Shown: positions 42,065 through 52,656 of the stretch, piece after piece
How the letters are laid out: every line of letters begins with the position of its first letter
Position numbering within the stretch: the stretch's first letter is position 1
Assembly: GCA_013215285.1 (NCBI GenBank)
Contig: JABSRD010000006.1
Span: 145,055-209,054, forward strand
Direction: 5' to 3'
Length of the DNA stretch: 64,000 bases
Source: Candidatus Nitrosopumilus sp.
GTDB lineage: Archaea; Thermoproteota; Nitrososphaeria; Nitrososphaerales; Nitrosopumilaceae
Notes under the pieces: model-generated
The model's database searches: none
Seen by the model: the letters and a program-made list of their open reading frames with translations, nothing else
Told to the model about the DNA's origin: nothing
Position numbers and translations under genes: made by a program

Positions 42065-42748
42065 ATGTCTGATGTTTTACTTGTACAAAATACTAGAATT
42101 GAAGGATCTGGATACTTGGGTGATCTTTTAAAAAATGATGGTTTTGAAATTACATCAGTTAATGCAAAAAATGAAGAACTTCCAAAGAAAGATTTTTCAC
42201 TAGTAGTAATTTTAGGTGCGCCTGAAAGTGCAAATGATGACTTGCTTTATCTTTTGGCAGAACAACAACTCATCAAAGACTGTGTTGAAAAAAATATTCC
42301 TGTTTTAGGAATTTGTTTAGGTTCCCAACTAATTGCAAAAACTTTTGGTGCCAAAATATATCGCGGACCAAAAAAAGAAATTGGATTTTATAATGATTTG
42401 AAAATTTCCAATGATTCTTCACTTTTCTCTGGATTCAAAAATCCATTTACTGTGTTTCATTGGCATTCTGACACATTTGATTTGCCTGAAAATGCCATTA
42501 GACTAGTCTCATCTGAGCACTATCCAAACCAAGCATTTCAATACAAGAGTGCAGTTGGATTACAATTTCATTTGGAAGTAAATGAGGACATGGTTAATTT
42601 GTGGCTTGATAACACTGAGGAAAAATTACAAAAAATCCCCGATATTGATCCACAAAAAATTCGCTCAGAAATTAATGAAAATATTTCAAATGTAAAATCA
42701 AATATGCAGAATTTTTACAACAATTTCAAATCATCTTTCAATCTTTGA
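42065..42748 (+). CDS. Class I glutamine amidotransferase (GMP synthase-like)
   Basis: 227 residues. The nucleophile elbow GICLGS (Cys near 81), and FHWHSDTFDLP and LQFHLEV (the His of the triad and its neighbour) mark a GATase1 domain. No ATP-pyrophosphatase partner is fused. Such stand-alone proteins transfer or hydrolyse glutamine in unassigned pathways. A C-terminal 40-residue helical part follows. It is separated by 42 bases from the 3HP-CoA synthetase gene on the same strand. Confidence 0.85.
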   Translation: MSDVLLVQNTRIEGSGYLGDLLKNDGFEITSVNAKNEELPKKDFSLVVILGAPESANDDLLYLLAEQQLIKDCVEKNIPVLGICLGSQLIAKTFGAKIYRGPKKEIGFYNDLKISNDSSLFSGFKNPFTVFHWHSDTFDLPENAIRLVSSEHYPNQAFQYKSAVGLQFHLEVNEDMVNLWLDNTEEKLQKIPDIDPQKIRSEINENISNVKSNMQNFYNNFKSSFNL

Positions 42749-42790
42749 CCAAAGTTTAATATACTTAATTCTAATTTTATCGATAGAACG

Positions 42791-44908
42791 ATGACTGCTG
42801 TTAAGAAAATTTTTGAAGACACCATTCAAACCGATCATAAAGTCATCACTGAGGAATTATCAAAATCAATTCTCAAAACTTATGGTGTCAAAGTTCCACC
42901 TTTTGCACTTGTAACTTCTGTTGAAGAAGCAGTAAAACAAGCAAAGAAGATTGGATTTCCAATTGTAATGAAAGTAGTTTCTCCACAAATTTTACACAAA
43001 ACTGAGGTCGGTGGAGTTAAAGTTGGAATTGATAATGTCAATGATGTTAAAAAAACATTCACTGACATGTATGGTAGACTTTCAAAAAAGAAAGGAGTTG
43101 ATGTAAAAGGAATACTTCTTGAAAAGATGGTTCCAAAAGGTGTTGAACTAATTGTTGGTATTCAAAACGATCCACAATTTGGTCCAATCATTATGGTAGG
43201 ACTAGGAGGAATAATGACCGAAGTAATGAAAGATGTAGCATTTAGAATGCTACCAATTACAACTTCAGATGCAAAATCTATGATTAATGAACTCAAAGGT
43301 GCAAAACTTCTCAAAGGTTTCAGAGGAAGTGCGCCAATTGACATTAACATGGTCGCAAAAATGTTAGTAGACATTGGAAAATTAGGCGTAGAAAACGCTG
43401 ATTATGTAAACAGTATTGACTTTAATCCAGTAATTGTATATCCAAAATCCCATTTTGTAGTTGATGCAAAAATTCTTCTAAATAACAAAGTAAAGAAAAA
43501 TTCAATCTCTAAAGCAAAACCAAACATTACATCAATGGAGTCCTTCTTTACTCCAAAGTCTGTTGCACTAGTTGGTGCATCGGGAACACCCGGAAAGATT
43601 GGTAATTCTGTATTAGATGCACTTGGAAAACAAGATTTCAAAGGTAAAGTATACCCAATTAATCCTAAACAAAAATCAATTCTTGGACTCAAATGTTATC
43701 CATCATTAGAGGCAATACCTGGAAAAGTTGATCTGGTTGTTGTTTGTATTGATCTTTCAGCATGTGGCCCAATTATGAAAGCATGTGCTAAAAAAGGAAT
43801 TCATAATGTTGTAATCGTTTCTGGTGGTGGTAAAGAACTTGGTGGTGATAGAGCAGCAATGGAATCTGAAGTCAAAGAATTATCTATAAAACACAAAATT
43901 CGTGTAATTGGTCCTAATTGTATTGGAATGTTTAATGCAGCAAATAGACTTGATTGTGCATTCCAAGGACAAGAAAGAATGGTTCGTTCAAAATTAGGAA
44001 ATGTTGCATTTTTCTCACAAAGTGGAACCATGGGAATTAGTATGTTGGAAAGTGCTGATGTATTTGGTTTATCCAAGATGATTAGCTTTGGTAATCGTTC
44101 TGATGTTGATGAAGCAGATATGATATGGTATGCTGCAAATGATCCTCAAACTAAAGTAATTGGATTGTATGTTGAAGGATTTGGAGATGGTAGAAAATTC
44201 ATCAATACTGCTAAACGTGTTATGAAAGAAACAAAGAAACCAATAGTGATTTGGAAGAGTGGAAGAACTGCTGCAGGTGCAAAACAAGCTGCATCTCATA
44301 CAGGTTCACTTGGTGGTTCAAATGCAATTATTATGGGTGCATTCAAACAAGCAGGAATTATTTCAGTTGACAGTTATCAACAACTAGTTGGAGTTCTAAA
44401 GGCATTAGCATGGCAACCAGCTGCAAAGGGAACTAATGTTGCTATGACTAGTAATGGTGCTGGTCCAATGATTGGTGGAATGGATCAATTAGAAAAATTT
44501 GGTCTTACAATAGGAAAGTTATCCCCAGAACGTGTCAAAAAAATGAAGGCTCATTTTCCAATAGCTGTTCCTATTCATAGTGGTAATCCAGCAGATGTGG
44601 GTGGTGGTGCAACTGCAGAAGATTATAAATTTGTCATTCAACATTTCATGGAAGAAAAAAATATTGATATCGCAATGCCATGGTTTGTTTTCCAAGATGA
44701 TCCACTTGAAGAAACAATTGTTGATTATCTTGCTGATTTCCAAAAGAAAAGAAAGAAACCCCTTTTAGTTGGATGTAATGGTGGTCCGTATACTGAAAAA
44801 ATGGTAAAATTGATTGAGAAACATAATGTTCCAGTTTACCAAGACCTTCGAACTTGGATTGAAGCTGCAGGTGCATTAGTTCAATTAGGCAAAATACAAG
44901 GAAAATAG
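42791..44908 (+). CDS. ADP-forming acyl-CoA synthetase, probable 3-hydroxypropionyl-CoA synthetase
   Basis: 705 residues. Residues 1-235 form an ATP-grasp ([37 protein letters not shown]), about 250-380 a CoA-binding Rossmann domain ([16 protein letters not shown]), then ligase-CoA domains with GPNCIGM and the phosphohistidine-type site ASHTGSLGG. In Nitrosopumilus a protein of this type activates 3-hydroxypropionate in the energy-efficient carbon-fixation cycle, next to crotonyl-CoA hydratase. The adjacent gene here matches that pair. 4-hydroxybutyryl activation is the alternative. Confidence 0.86.
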   Translation: MTAVKKIFEDTIQTDHKVITEELSKSILKTYGVKVPPFALVTSVEEAVKQAKKIGFPIVMKVVSPQILHKTEVGGVKVGIDNVNDVKKTFTDMYGRLSKKKGVDVKGILLEKMVPKGVELIVGIQNDPQFGPIIMVGLGGIMTEVMKDVAFRMLPITTSDAKSMINELKGAKLLKGFRGSAPIDINMVAKMLVDIGKLGVENADYVNSIDFNPVIVYPKSHFVVDAKILLNNKVKKNSISKAKPNITSMESFFTPKSVALVGASGTPGKIGNSVLDALGKQDFKGKVYPINPKQKSILGLKCYPSLEAIPGKVDLVVVCIDLSACGPIMKACAKKGIHNVVIVSGGGKELGGDRAAMESEVKELSIKHKIRVIGPNCIGMFNAANRLDCAFQGQERMVRSKLGNVAFFSQSGTMGISMLESADVFGLSKMISFGNRSDVDEADMIWYAANDPQTKVIGLYVEGFGDGRKFINTAKRVMKETKKPIVIWKSGRTAAGAKQAASHTGSLGGSNAIIMGAFKQAGIISVDSYQQLVGVLKALAWQPAAKGTNVAMTSNGAGPMIGGMDQLEKFGLTIGKLSPERVKKMKAHFPIAVPIHSGNPADVGGGATAEDYKFVIQHFMEEKNIDIAMPWFVFQDDPLEETIVDYLADFQKKRKKPLLVGCNGGPYTEKMVKLIEKHNVPVYQDLRTWIEAAGALVQLGKIQGK

Positions 44909-44926
44909 ATAACATTTAATTCCTAA

Positions 44927-45706
<780 letters not shown>

Positions 45707-45827
45707 CTATTTCCAATTTCCTTCTTATTTTATTCAATTTTAAAAATATTTTTTTAGAAAATTTATTCCTATTACTCTGCATTTTGTTGATATTCAATCA
45801 TGATAATAACTTATTGATTTATTACAC

Positions 45828-47186
45828 ATGAAAAATAAAATTATTCTGTCTTTGAAACAAATGTCTATTTTGTATATTGTAGTTGGTGTAATTATTGGGT
45901 TTAGTGTAGCCGTTATTGCATTAATTGAATCCCCTGAAATTCAAATTACTGATGCTGAATCAGTCGATGTTTATCCTAAATTTGAAAATCCAAATCCACA
46001 AAAACTATCATACACGTTAATTGCTCAAGATGCTGAAATTGAAATATCTCCAGGAGTAAGAACTACAGTTTGGACATACAATGGAACAGTCCCTGCACCC
46101 ACTCTAAGATTTACCGAAGGTGACGATGTTACAGTAAAGTTTGTAAATGAAACTCCTTATGCACATACAATTCATTTTCATGGTACACATGACTCTGCAA
46201 ATGATGGGGTGTGGCCACAGATAATGCCTGGTGAAGAATACACGTATAATTTTGTTGCACATGAATCTGGATTATTCATGTACCACTGTCATGCATTTCC
46301 AACAACTGAGCATGTAAGAATGGGGATGTATGGAACAATGATTATAGATCCTGCAATACGTCCAATGGAACCTGCAAGAGAATATTTTTTCGTTTTAAGT
46401 GAGATGGATCCAAATAACGCTTTAGAATACTTTACAGAATATTATCCAGTTAATGGATATGCCAATCAATACATGGATAATCCAATTCAAATTGTTAAAG
46501 GAGAACTAGCTAGATTTTATGTAATTGGAATTGGCGGAGTGTTACAATCCCCATTTCATATTCATAGTACAATTTTCAAAGTATACCCGTCAGGAATTTT
46601 ATGGAATGAGCCGTACTTTGCACAAACTCATCTAGTTGCAAATGGCGATACTGCAATAATTGAGGCAAAATGGAATGAGTCTGGAAAGTATCTATTTCAC
46701 GTTCATGGTATACAAGAAGAGCGTGGCTCAATGGGGATAATAGAAATAGTTGAAGATAGTTTCTCATTATCAAAGTTAGAAACCCCAAGTAACAGCGAAG
46801 GGAGTCATTCAATGATAGAATGGCAAGAAGATTTGATAAAATCTTTAGAAGCACCACAGATTATTTCTTATGAGAATTTGGGAGAAGTAACAACAAGTGA
46901 TGCAATAAAAATTGAAACTGACAAGGTATCTATTGTAAACGAGTCTTACAATCCCGAAATTGTAGAATCTTATAACCCCACAGCAATTAAAGTCAATTCA
47001 GGTACTACAGTTACATGGACAAACGACGACTTTGTAGCACATACAGTTACTGATATTGAAGGATCATTTGATTCAGAATTTATTCAAGCAGGCAGTACTT
47101 GGTCATATACATTTGAAAAATCTGGAGAATGGGATTATCTTTGTACATTACACCCTTGGATGAAAGGTACAGTTAGTGTCAACTAA
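45828..47186 (+). CDS. Two-domain multicopper oxidase with C-terminal plastocyanin-like domain
   Basis: 452 residues. A membrane anchor spans about 12-32. Domain 1 has HTIHFHGTHD and MYHCHAFPTTEHVRMGMYGTM, domain 2 FHIHSTIFKVYP and YLFHVHGIQEERGSMG, giving type 1, 2 and 3 copper ligands. The C-terminal 90 residues form a separate blue-copper domain with AHTVTD and LCTLHPWMKG (His, Cys, His, Met). The fused cupredoxin could pass electrons to the oxidase domain. It is probably anchored outside the membrane. Substrate is not known. Confidence 0.84.
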   Translation: MKNKIILSLKQMSILYIVVGVIIGFSVAVIALIESPEIQITDAESVDVYPKFENPNPQKLSYTLIAQDAEIEISPGVRTTVWTYNGTVPAPTLRFTEGDDVTVKFVNETPYAHTIHFHGTHDSANDGVWPQIMPGEEYTYNFVAHESGLFMYHCHAFPTTEHVRMGMYGTMIIDPAIRPMEPAREYFFVLSEMDPNNALEYFTEYYPVNGYANQYMDNPIQIVKGELARFYVIGIGGVLQSPFHIHSTIFKVYPSGILWNEPYFAQTHLVANGDTAIIEAKWNESGKYLFHVHGIQEERGSMGIIEIVEDSFSLSKLETPSNSEGSHSMIEWQEDLIKSLEAPQIISYENLGEVTTSDAIKIETDKVSIVNESYNPEIVESYNPTAIKVNSGTTVTWTNDDFVAHTVTDIEGSFDSEFIQAGSTWSYTFEKSGEWDYLCTLHPWMKGTVSVN

Positions 47187-47252
47187 AAATTTTAATTAAT
47201 TCCAATAATTTGAAAATCGAATCTAACAAATTGTTTATGTTCAATTATTGTA

Positions 47253-47444
47253 ATGAGTATGCGTTGTCTTATACTACAGTGTGATTCGTTATATCTAATT
47301 TCTATTGATTCAAATTCTGATCTATGGATGGTATCTGATTTAATGTCTGCACGAAATGTTAGAAAATTACCAGTAATTACTAATGATAGGGTTTTTGGAA
47401 TAATCACTACAAGTGATATGGTCAAACACATTGCCGATCATTAA
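47253..47444 (+). pseudogene. CBS half-domain remnant
   Basis: The second part of this 63-codon frame (VSDLMSARNVRKLPVITNDR, FGIITTSDMVKHIAD) is clearly the C-terminal half of a CBS domain. The N-terminal part is not CBS-like and no full CBS pair is present. It is most likely the end of a gene whose front was lost. A short protein from ATG 47253 is possible. Confidence 0.5.
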
Positions 47445-47502
47445 AAAAAATGACCAAAACATGATAATTTCTTGAATTCCTAGTGTGTGGGGTGGGAAAA
47501 GC

Positions 47503-47511
47503 TTATTATAA
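47503..47511 (+). promoter_or_regulatory. TATA box of iscA-type gene
   Basis: ttattataa follows a purine-rich BRE-like ggaaaagc and lies 25 to 33 bases before the ATG at 47536. This matches archaeal promoter spacing with a leader of only a few bases. Confidence 0.55.
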
Positions 47512-47535
47512 TTTGAAGCGTCTTTTTTCATCATA

Positions 47536-47886
47536 ATGGCAACTGAACAAACACAAAAGTTAGTTACAGTTACTGCAAAGGCAGCTGAGAAGATCCACGA
47601 ATTCATGAAAGAGGAAGCAGAATCTCCACAATACCTTAGAATGTATGTTCAAGGTGGAGGTTGTTCTGGTTTGTCTTATGGAATGGGTTTTGAAAAAGCA
47701 CCAGAAGACGATGACATTGTCATTGAAGAAAATGGAGTGAAAATCTTAGTTGACAGCTACAGCGTTGATCACCTTCAAGGTGCAAACGTGGACTATATTG
47801 AAAGCTTAATGGGTTCTGGATTCAAAATTAATAATCCAAATGTTACAAAATCCTGTTCATGCGGTTCCTCTTTCAGTACTGAATAA
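47536..47886 (+). CDS. Iron-sulfur cluster assembly A-type carrier (IscA/ErpA family)
   Basis: 116 residues. The start VTVTAKAAEKIHEFM is typical of the HesB family. The three conserved Cys are in GGGCSGLSY near 47 and SCSCGSSF at the C terminus. It carries [2Fe-2S] or [4Fe-4S] clusters to target proteins. Stand-alone promoter upstream and a long T tract downstream suggest a single-gene transcript. Confidence 0.92.
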   Translation: MATEQTQKLVTVTAKAAEKIHEFMKEEAESPQYLRMYVQGGGCSGLSYGMGFEKAPEDDDIVIEENGVKILVDSYSVDHLQGANVDYIESLMGSGFKINNPNVTKSCSCGSSFSTE

Positions 47887-47911
47887 ATAATCATTATTTT
47901 TCATTTTTGTA

Positions 47912-47931
47912 TTTTTTTAATTTTTTTTTTT
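47912..47931 (+). terminator. Poly-T transcription terminator
   Basis: After the IscA-type gene there is ttttttt, aa, and eleven more T (47921-47931). Archaeal RNA polymerase stops at such U tracts without a hairpin. It lies 26 bases past the stop codon. Confidence 0.7.
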
Positions 47932-47986
47932 GCGATACCCTCATATATCGCAGATTGAACCTCAGATTATAATGATAAAGGAGATG
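47932..47986 (+). promoter_or_regulatory. dnaG upstream inverted repeat and ribosome-binding site
   Basis: The inverted repeat gcgata-N8-tatcgc is at 47932-47951 and overlaps a TATA-like catatatc. A clear Shine-Dalgarno, aaaggagatg (47977-47986), lies 8 bases before the ATG at 47995. Most genes here look leaderless, so dnaG is unusual in having a leader with an RBS. Confidence 0.5.
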
Positions 47987-47994
47987 AAGAATTT

Positions 47995-49137
47995 ATGCCT
48001 CAATCAGGAATTGTCAAATATCACGTTAAACTTTCCTATGAAGTTGATGGACTCGTTGAAAGGGCAGATATAATCGGAGCAATCTTCGGTCAGACAGAAG
48101 GTCTGTTAGGTCCGGAGATGAATCTGAATGAACTGCAACGAGTTTCTAAAGTAGGACGCATTGAAGTTAATGCAAAATCTACATCAAATACCACCACTGG
48201 TGATGCATTAATCCCAATGAGTACTGATATTGATACTTGCGCATTGATTGCTGCAGGAATTGAAAGTATTGACAAAGTTGGTCCATTTGACTGTAAATTT
48301 AGATTAGAAGCCATTGATGATGTACGAGCTGCAAAGAAAGATGACATTGTAAGACGTGCAAAAGAAATCAAACAAAAATGGGCAACAAAAACTGTCAGTG
48401 AAGGGGAATCTATGTTAAATGATGTTCATAGAGGTGATACTGGTAAATTAGCTACATATGGGCCATCAAAACTCACATGCAGTTCTGGAGTCTTTGCTTC
48501 CACTTGGGTAATTCTAGTTGAAGGACGAGCAGATGTAATTAATCTTCTAAGAGCCGGATATGATAATGTACTTGCAATTGAGGGTGCAAAAATTGATGAA
48601 TCAATCAAGGAATTATGTGCTGAGAAAGAAACTGTAGTTGCATTTCTTGATGGTGATAGAGCAGGTGGATTTATTCTTAAAGAACTTCAATCGGTTGTTA
48701 CATTAGATTATGAACTTAGAGCAGATAAAGACGTTGAAGTTGAAGAATTAACTCCTCAAAGATTAGATGAAATTCTAAGACCTGTTGCTGATGAAATTAG
48801 AGATGGAAAACCAAAACCAAAACTAAAAAGTGAAGATGACAAACCTGTAGCAGAAATTGCAACAAAGTTTTTCCCAAATCTAAATGAAACACTTGAAGCA
48901 GTTGCAACAGATGGTGATCAAAATGAAATCTTCAAAGTTCCAATCAGTGAGGTTGTCAGTAAATTATCAACACAATCTGGAATCAAATATCTTCTACTAG
49001 ATGGAATTATCACTCAGAGACTTTTAGAGAGTGCCAAAAATGCAGGTGTTGAATGTGTAATTGGCCATAGAATTGCAAAACTATCAAACTCTGATGGTAT
49101 GACGCTTAAAACATTCGGTGACCTAGGCGTAGCATAG
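47995..49137 (+). CDS. dnaG: Archaeal DnaG-like primase protein
   Basis: 380 residues. The archaeal DnaG N-terminal part has KYHVKLSYEVDGLVERADIIGAIFGQTEGLLG. The Toprim domain has the Glu of VEGRADVINLLRAGYDN near 175 and the Asp motif AFLDGDRAGG near 217. Archaeal DnaG is associated with the exosome and RNA degradation and can synthesise short primers. Complete for the family. It is followed 9 bases later by ribK. Confidence 0.95.
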   Translation: MPQSGIVKYHVKLSYEVDGLVERADIIGAIFGQTEGLLGPEMNLNELQRVSKVGRIEVNAKSTSNTTTGDALIPMSTDIDTCALIAAGIESIDKVGPFDCKFRLEAIDDVRAAKKDDIVRRAKEIKQKWATKTVSEGESMLNDVHRGDTGKLATYGPSKLTCSSGVFASTWVILVEGRADVINLLRAGYDNVLAIEGAKIDESIKELCAEKETVVAFLDGDRAGGFILKELQSVVTLDYELRADKDVEVEELTPQRLDEILRPVADEIRDGKPKPKLKSEDDKPVAEIATKFFPNLNETLEAVATDGDQNEIFKVPISEVVSKLSTQSGIKYLLLDGIITQRLLESAKNAGVECVIGHRIAKLSNSDGMTLKTFGDLGVA

Positions 49138-49146
49138 GATTTCTAG

Positions 49147-49830
49147 ATGACTGAATTAAAAATTCAGCATATCTTAACTCTCTCTTATCTCCTATCAAAA
49201 GGTGCAAAACACAACTATGTTACTGTTACAACTTCTTTGCTCGGAAAGAACATAAAAAAATCACAACAAGCTGCATCAAAACATCTACTTGAATTAGAAC
49301 AAAATCAATTCGTTGAAAGAATAATTAATGGACGAAATATTTCAGTAAAAATTACTGCAAAAGGATTTTCCGAAATGGTAAAACTAGCAGCTGTTTTACA
49401 AAAAAGTTTAGATTCATTTCCATCACATGTTGAACTAAAAGGAATTCTAGTTTCTGGAATGGGTGAAGGTGCATACTATATGGCACTAAAAGGATATACC
49501 AAACAATTCAAATTAAAAATTGGATATGTTCCATTCCCTGGAACTCTTAATGTTAGATTAGATCAAAAAACTCATCAAGAAGCAATTAAACAATTTGAAA
49601 CTTTAGAGGGTATCAAAATTAAGAGTTTTTCAGATGGGAAGCGGTCTTATGGATGGGTAAAGTGTTTCCCTGCCAAACTCAACAACTCGATTAGTTGTGA
49701 ATTAATCATGCTTGAGCGAACACATCATGATGACTCAGTAGTTGAGTTAATTTCAAAAATCTGTCTGAGAAAAACTGGAAAACTAAAAGATGACTCTAAG
49801 GTTTCTATTAAAATTCCAATAAATTCCTAG
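49147..49830 (+). CDS. ribK: CTP-dependent riboflavin kinase with N-terminal winged helix
   Basis: 227 residues. Residues 1-90 form a winged-helix domain (KKSQQAASKHLLELEQNQFV). The C-terminal part (about 95-227) is the archaeal riboflavin kinase fold, with GILVSGMGEGAYYMAL, GYVPFPGTLNVRL and CELIMLERTHH. Archaeal RibK uses CTP, not ATP, to form FMN. The fused DNA-binding domain probably makes it an autoregulator. It interlocks stop codons with the convergent FAD synthetase gene, so both steps of FAD synthesis sit together. Confidence 0.92.
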   Translation: MTELKIQHILTLSYLLSKGAKHNYVTVTTSLLGKNIKKSQQAASKHLLELEQNQFVERIINGRNISVKITAKGFSEMVKLAAVLQKSLDSFPSHVELKGILVSGMGEGAYYMALKGYTKQFKLKIGYVPFPGTLNVRLDQKTHQEAIKQFETLEGIKIKSFSDGKRSYGWVKCFPAKLNNSISCELIMLERTHHDDSVVELISKICLRKTGKLKDDSKVSIKIPINS

Positions 49831-50447
49831 ATTCCATGAATTGATTCACCATACTCTTTTTGTATTTTAGAGCTCGAACTTTCAGGAATTGGCGATTGTA
49901 ATCTTGCAACTTTTGCATCTAGATTAATTCTCTTACATCCATCCACAATGAATTTTTCTTGATGAACTTGATCATATCCTAATGCAATAATTTGTGGTCT
50001 TACATGATTAACTGTCTTGAAAATATCATCTTCTTGTCCTATCAAACAAAGATCTACCATTGCAAGTGAATTTACTAACTCTTGTCTCTGTTCTTGAGTG
50101 TGTAACGGATTTCTCTTTTTCATTTTTACTGATGTGTTGTCGGTTGCTATCACTACCACTAAAACATCACCTAATGCCTTTGCCTCATTTAGTGTGTAAA
50201 TATGACCTGGATGTATGATGTCAAATACCCCTCCTGCTAATACTACATGTAATGAATCTCGTCCAATTTCGGTAAGCGTTATTCTATCTTCATTTATGAG
50301 TTGATTTTTTATTAACACATCAATTTTTGAATTTATTTCATCTTCTGATAACATACTTTCTTTTTTTATGATGTCAATTGGAGATTTACCGTTAATCTGA
50401 CATACATACATCGCAGAAAGAATTGCTTTTTCACTTGATTCCAACAT
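49827..50447 (-). CDS. ribL: Cytidylyltransferase-family FAD synthetase (RibL-like) with N-terminal winged helix
   Basis: 206 residues. Residues 1-65 are a helical, winged-helix-like region. From about 70 the nucleotidyltransferase fold has VVLAGGVFDIIHPGH with the HPGH motif, later VRPQIIALGYDQ and a C-terminal PIPESSSSKI in place of ISSTxI. Archaeal RibL joins FMN and ATP to FAD. The proximity of riboflavin kinase supports this over glycerol-phosphate or other cytidylyl transfer. Confidence 0.86.
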   Translation of the reverse strand: MLESSEKAILSAMYVCQINGKSPIDIIKKESMLSEDEINSKIDVLIKNQLINEDRITLTEIGRDSLHVVLAGGVFDIIHPGHIYTLNEAKALGDVLVVVIATDNTSVKMKKRNPLHTQEQRQELVNSLAMVDLCLIGQEDDIFKTVNHVRPQIIALGYDQVHQEKFIVDGCKRINLDAKVARLQSPIPESSSSKIQKEYGESIHGI

Positions 50448-50488
50448 TTTTTAATTTCAAACCCCTCTCTTTAATTCATCGCTCAAGA

Positions 50489-51526
50489 TTACATTTTTGG
50501 ATCAAGGCCTTTTGCCAATCTCAATGCATCAACAAGACCATCTGCATATCCAATACTCAAAATTGCTACTTCATCTTGTCCATCTTCTAGAAATTTTTCT
50601 GCATCTTGTATGTACAAATTTGCATTTTCTAAAATCACTTGAAATTCTTTTTCATTTTTGTAATGAGGCTCAATTTCTTTGAGTGCTTCTCTAACCATTG
50701 GAACATATTTTTCCATCATTTGTTTTGAAATCTTTTTTGTTTTTTCTGAATTATCAAATGGCTCATCAATACACTCTCCTAATATTTTCAAGGCATCTGA
50801 TTCTGTAAAATGTAGTCTACCTGGAATGATTACTGTGTGTGGGGGTTTTCCAAAATCTCTTTTCTTTAAACTAGATATCTTACCTGAAATAATTGTTTGA
50901 TCTTTGAATCCTACTCTTGATGCAATTATTGCATATGAACTTGTGCTTATGACTTTTCTTTTTTGACCTTTCTCTGTTTCTATTAATCCATTTAATGCAT
51001 CTTTAGGATCTAAGAAAAAATCTTTATCTTGATTATACTCTAAGAGAAGTACTGTGTGATTTCCTTCAATGATATTTTTGTAAATAACATAGTATGGTGT
51101 AGTAAGTGATTTCATTTCACTCATTATTGTAGCAATCCTCCCAACTTTGTAAAAATGTAAACCACATTCACCTATCATTGAAGTAAGTGATGATGATGCA
51201 TGAATAGAATACGTCTTTATTTTTTCTTCAATTGCCCTTGTTCTTAATTCAATGTGTGTTGTTGCAATGTATGGATCACCATATGATAGCAATACTACTT
51301 TCTTTTTTTTGGCATTTTCCAAAATCTCTTTTCCGTCTTCCACTAACCATCTTTTTGCAGGTTTGAATTCACCTTTTACTGCATTTTTAATTTTACTTAA
51401 ATCTGATTTTCCAATAGGACTCGTAAATTGTTCAAGATAGACAATGTCTGCTTTTGCTAAAACATCTAATGCTTCAATTGGTATTGATTTGAATCCTGAA
51501 ATTCCTAAACCTACAAACCAAAGCAT
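50489..51526 (-). CDS. dphB: Diphthine synthase fused to a DUF357-like C-terminal domain
   Basis: 345 residues. Residues 1-265 match DphB (MLWFVGLGISGFKSIPIEAL, VLLSYGDPYIATTHIELR, TVIIPGRLHFTESDAL), which trimethylates the elongation factor 2 histidine precursor with SAM during diphthamide synthesis. The usual family length is about 260. The added 80 residues (YKNEKEFQVILENANLYIQ, DAEKFLEDGQDEVAILSIGY, ADGLVDALRLAKGL) look like the archaeal DUF357 helical domain. The fusion is unusual. The ATG shares one base with the lysK stop. Confidence 0.87.
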   Translation of the reverse strand: MLWFVGLGISGFKSIPIEALDVLAKADIVYLEQFTSPIGKSDLSKIKNAVKGEFKPAKRWLVEDGKEILENAKKKKVVLLSYGDPYIATTHIELRTRAIEEKIKTYSIHASSSLTSMIGECGLHFYKVGRIATIMSEMKSLTTPYYVIYKNIIEGNHTVLLLEYNQDKDFFLDPKDALNGLIETEKGQKRKVISTSSYAIIASRVGFKDQTIISGKISSLKKRDFGKPPHTVIIPGRLHFTESDALKILGECIDEPFDNSEKTKKISKQMMEKYVPMVREALKEIEPHYKNEKEFQVILENANLYIQDAEKFLEDGQDEVAILSIGYADGLVDALRLAKGLDPKM

Positions 51527-52653
51527 TATTGCATTTTTTTATCATGAAGTCTTTTTAAATGCTGTAAAGTTTTCTTTAAAATTTCTATACCTCTTAGATA
51601 TTCTTCAATTGAAACTTTTTCATCAATTGTATGGGCTTCGTGTGGATCACCTGGACCATATGTTACAACGGGAATATTCCATTGATTTCCAAGAACATTC
51701 ATGTCACCTGTACCTGTTTTTCTGATTAAAGTCGGTCTTGAATGTTCTACATCCATAATTCCGAGGGTAAATGCTCTTACTAGTGGTGAATTGTGAGGTG
51801 CTTCAAATGGTTCGGTTTCATCAAGAATTGAATAAAATGCTTCTACCTCTCTTTCCTGCGAAATTTCTTTTACTAATGTTGCAATTTTTTGCTCAACTGT
51901 TTTACAATTCATATCCACTGGAATTCTAATATCAAAAGTTGTTTCACATTCTTTTGGAGTTACATTGTGACTTGTACCACCTTTTATCTCAGTAACAGTT
52001 GCAGTCAATAACATTCCTTTAGTTTTACCATCTTGGTTGGCTTCTAATTTGTCTCTAATCTCTTTTGCAAAGATCATTGATTCTTGAATTGCATTCTTTG
52101 AAAGCCATGGAGCGCTTGCATGTGAACTATCACTAACATTAATTTTGAGGTTTATTGCCAATCTTCCTTTGTATGCAATTGTAACTTGTTTGATCCCACT
52201 TGGTTCTCCAAAAATTGCATAATCAATACCCATATCTTTTTTAACTAAATTTTTAATTCCTGTAGCATTACCTTCTTCATCTACAGCTCCAACAAAAATT
52301 ACGGTTCCATTATTATTTTGAATTGACGCTGCAGCAAATAACATTGCCATTAATGGTGCTTTTGCATCTGATGCACCACGTCCATAAAGTGAATCGCCTT
52401 CTTTTCGTACTTTGACTTTCCCTGGAACCACATCCATGTGTCCACATAACATAATTTTTGGTGAACCTGATCCTTTTTTTGCAATTACGTTTCCTACTTC
52501 ATCAATTTGAATATCTTCGAATCCTAAATCATCACATTTATCAACTAAAAATTCAGCCATTGGTTTTTCACTAAGAGATGGTGTGTACAGGTTGAGTGCC
52601 TTCTCTAGCATCTTTACTGTAAATCTCGGTGTAACTGTAAAATGAGTGTCCAA
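51526..52653 (-). CDS. lysK: LysW-carrier hydrolase (LysK-type M20 peptidase)
   Basis: 375 residues of the M20 fold. Metal ligands lie in MLCGHMDVVPG (His, Asp), GRGASDAKAPL (Asp), DEEGNATG (Glu, Glu), and the late His in GDPHEAHTIDE. It releases lysine or ornithine from the LysW carrier. It follows lysX by 3 bases and lysW is next upstream, confirming the assignment. It could serve both lysine and arginine routes, as in other archaea. Confidence 0.9.
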   Translation of the reverse strand: MDTHFTVTPRFTVKMLEKALNLYTPSLSEKPMAEFLVDKCDDLGFEDIQIDEVGNVIAKKGSGSPKIMLCGHMDVVPGKVKVRKEGDSLYGRGASDAKAPLMAMLFAAASIQNNNGTVIFVGAVDEEGNATGIKNLVKKDMGIDYAIFGEPSGIKQVTIAYKGRLAINLKINVSDSSHASAPWLSKNAIQESMIFAKEIRDKLEANQDGKTKGMLLTATVTEIKGGTSHNVTPKECETTFDIRIPVDMNCKTVEQKIATLVKEISQEREVEAFYSILDETEPFEAPHNSPLVRAFTLGIMDVEHSRPTLIRKTGTGDMNVLGNQWNIPVVTYGPGDPHEAHTIDEKVSIEEYLRGIEILKKTLQHLKRLHDKKMQ

Positions 52654-52656
52654 TTC

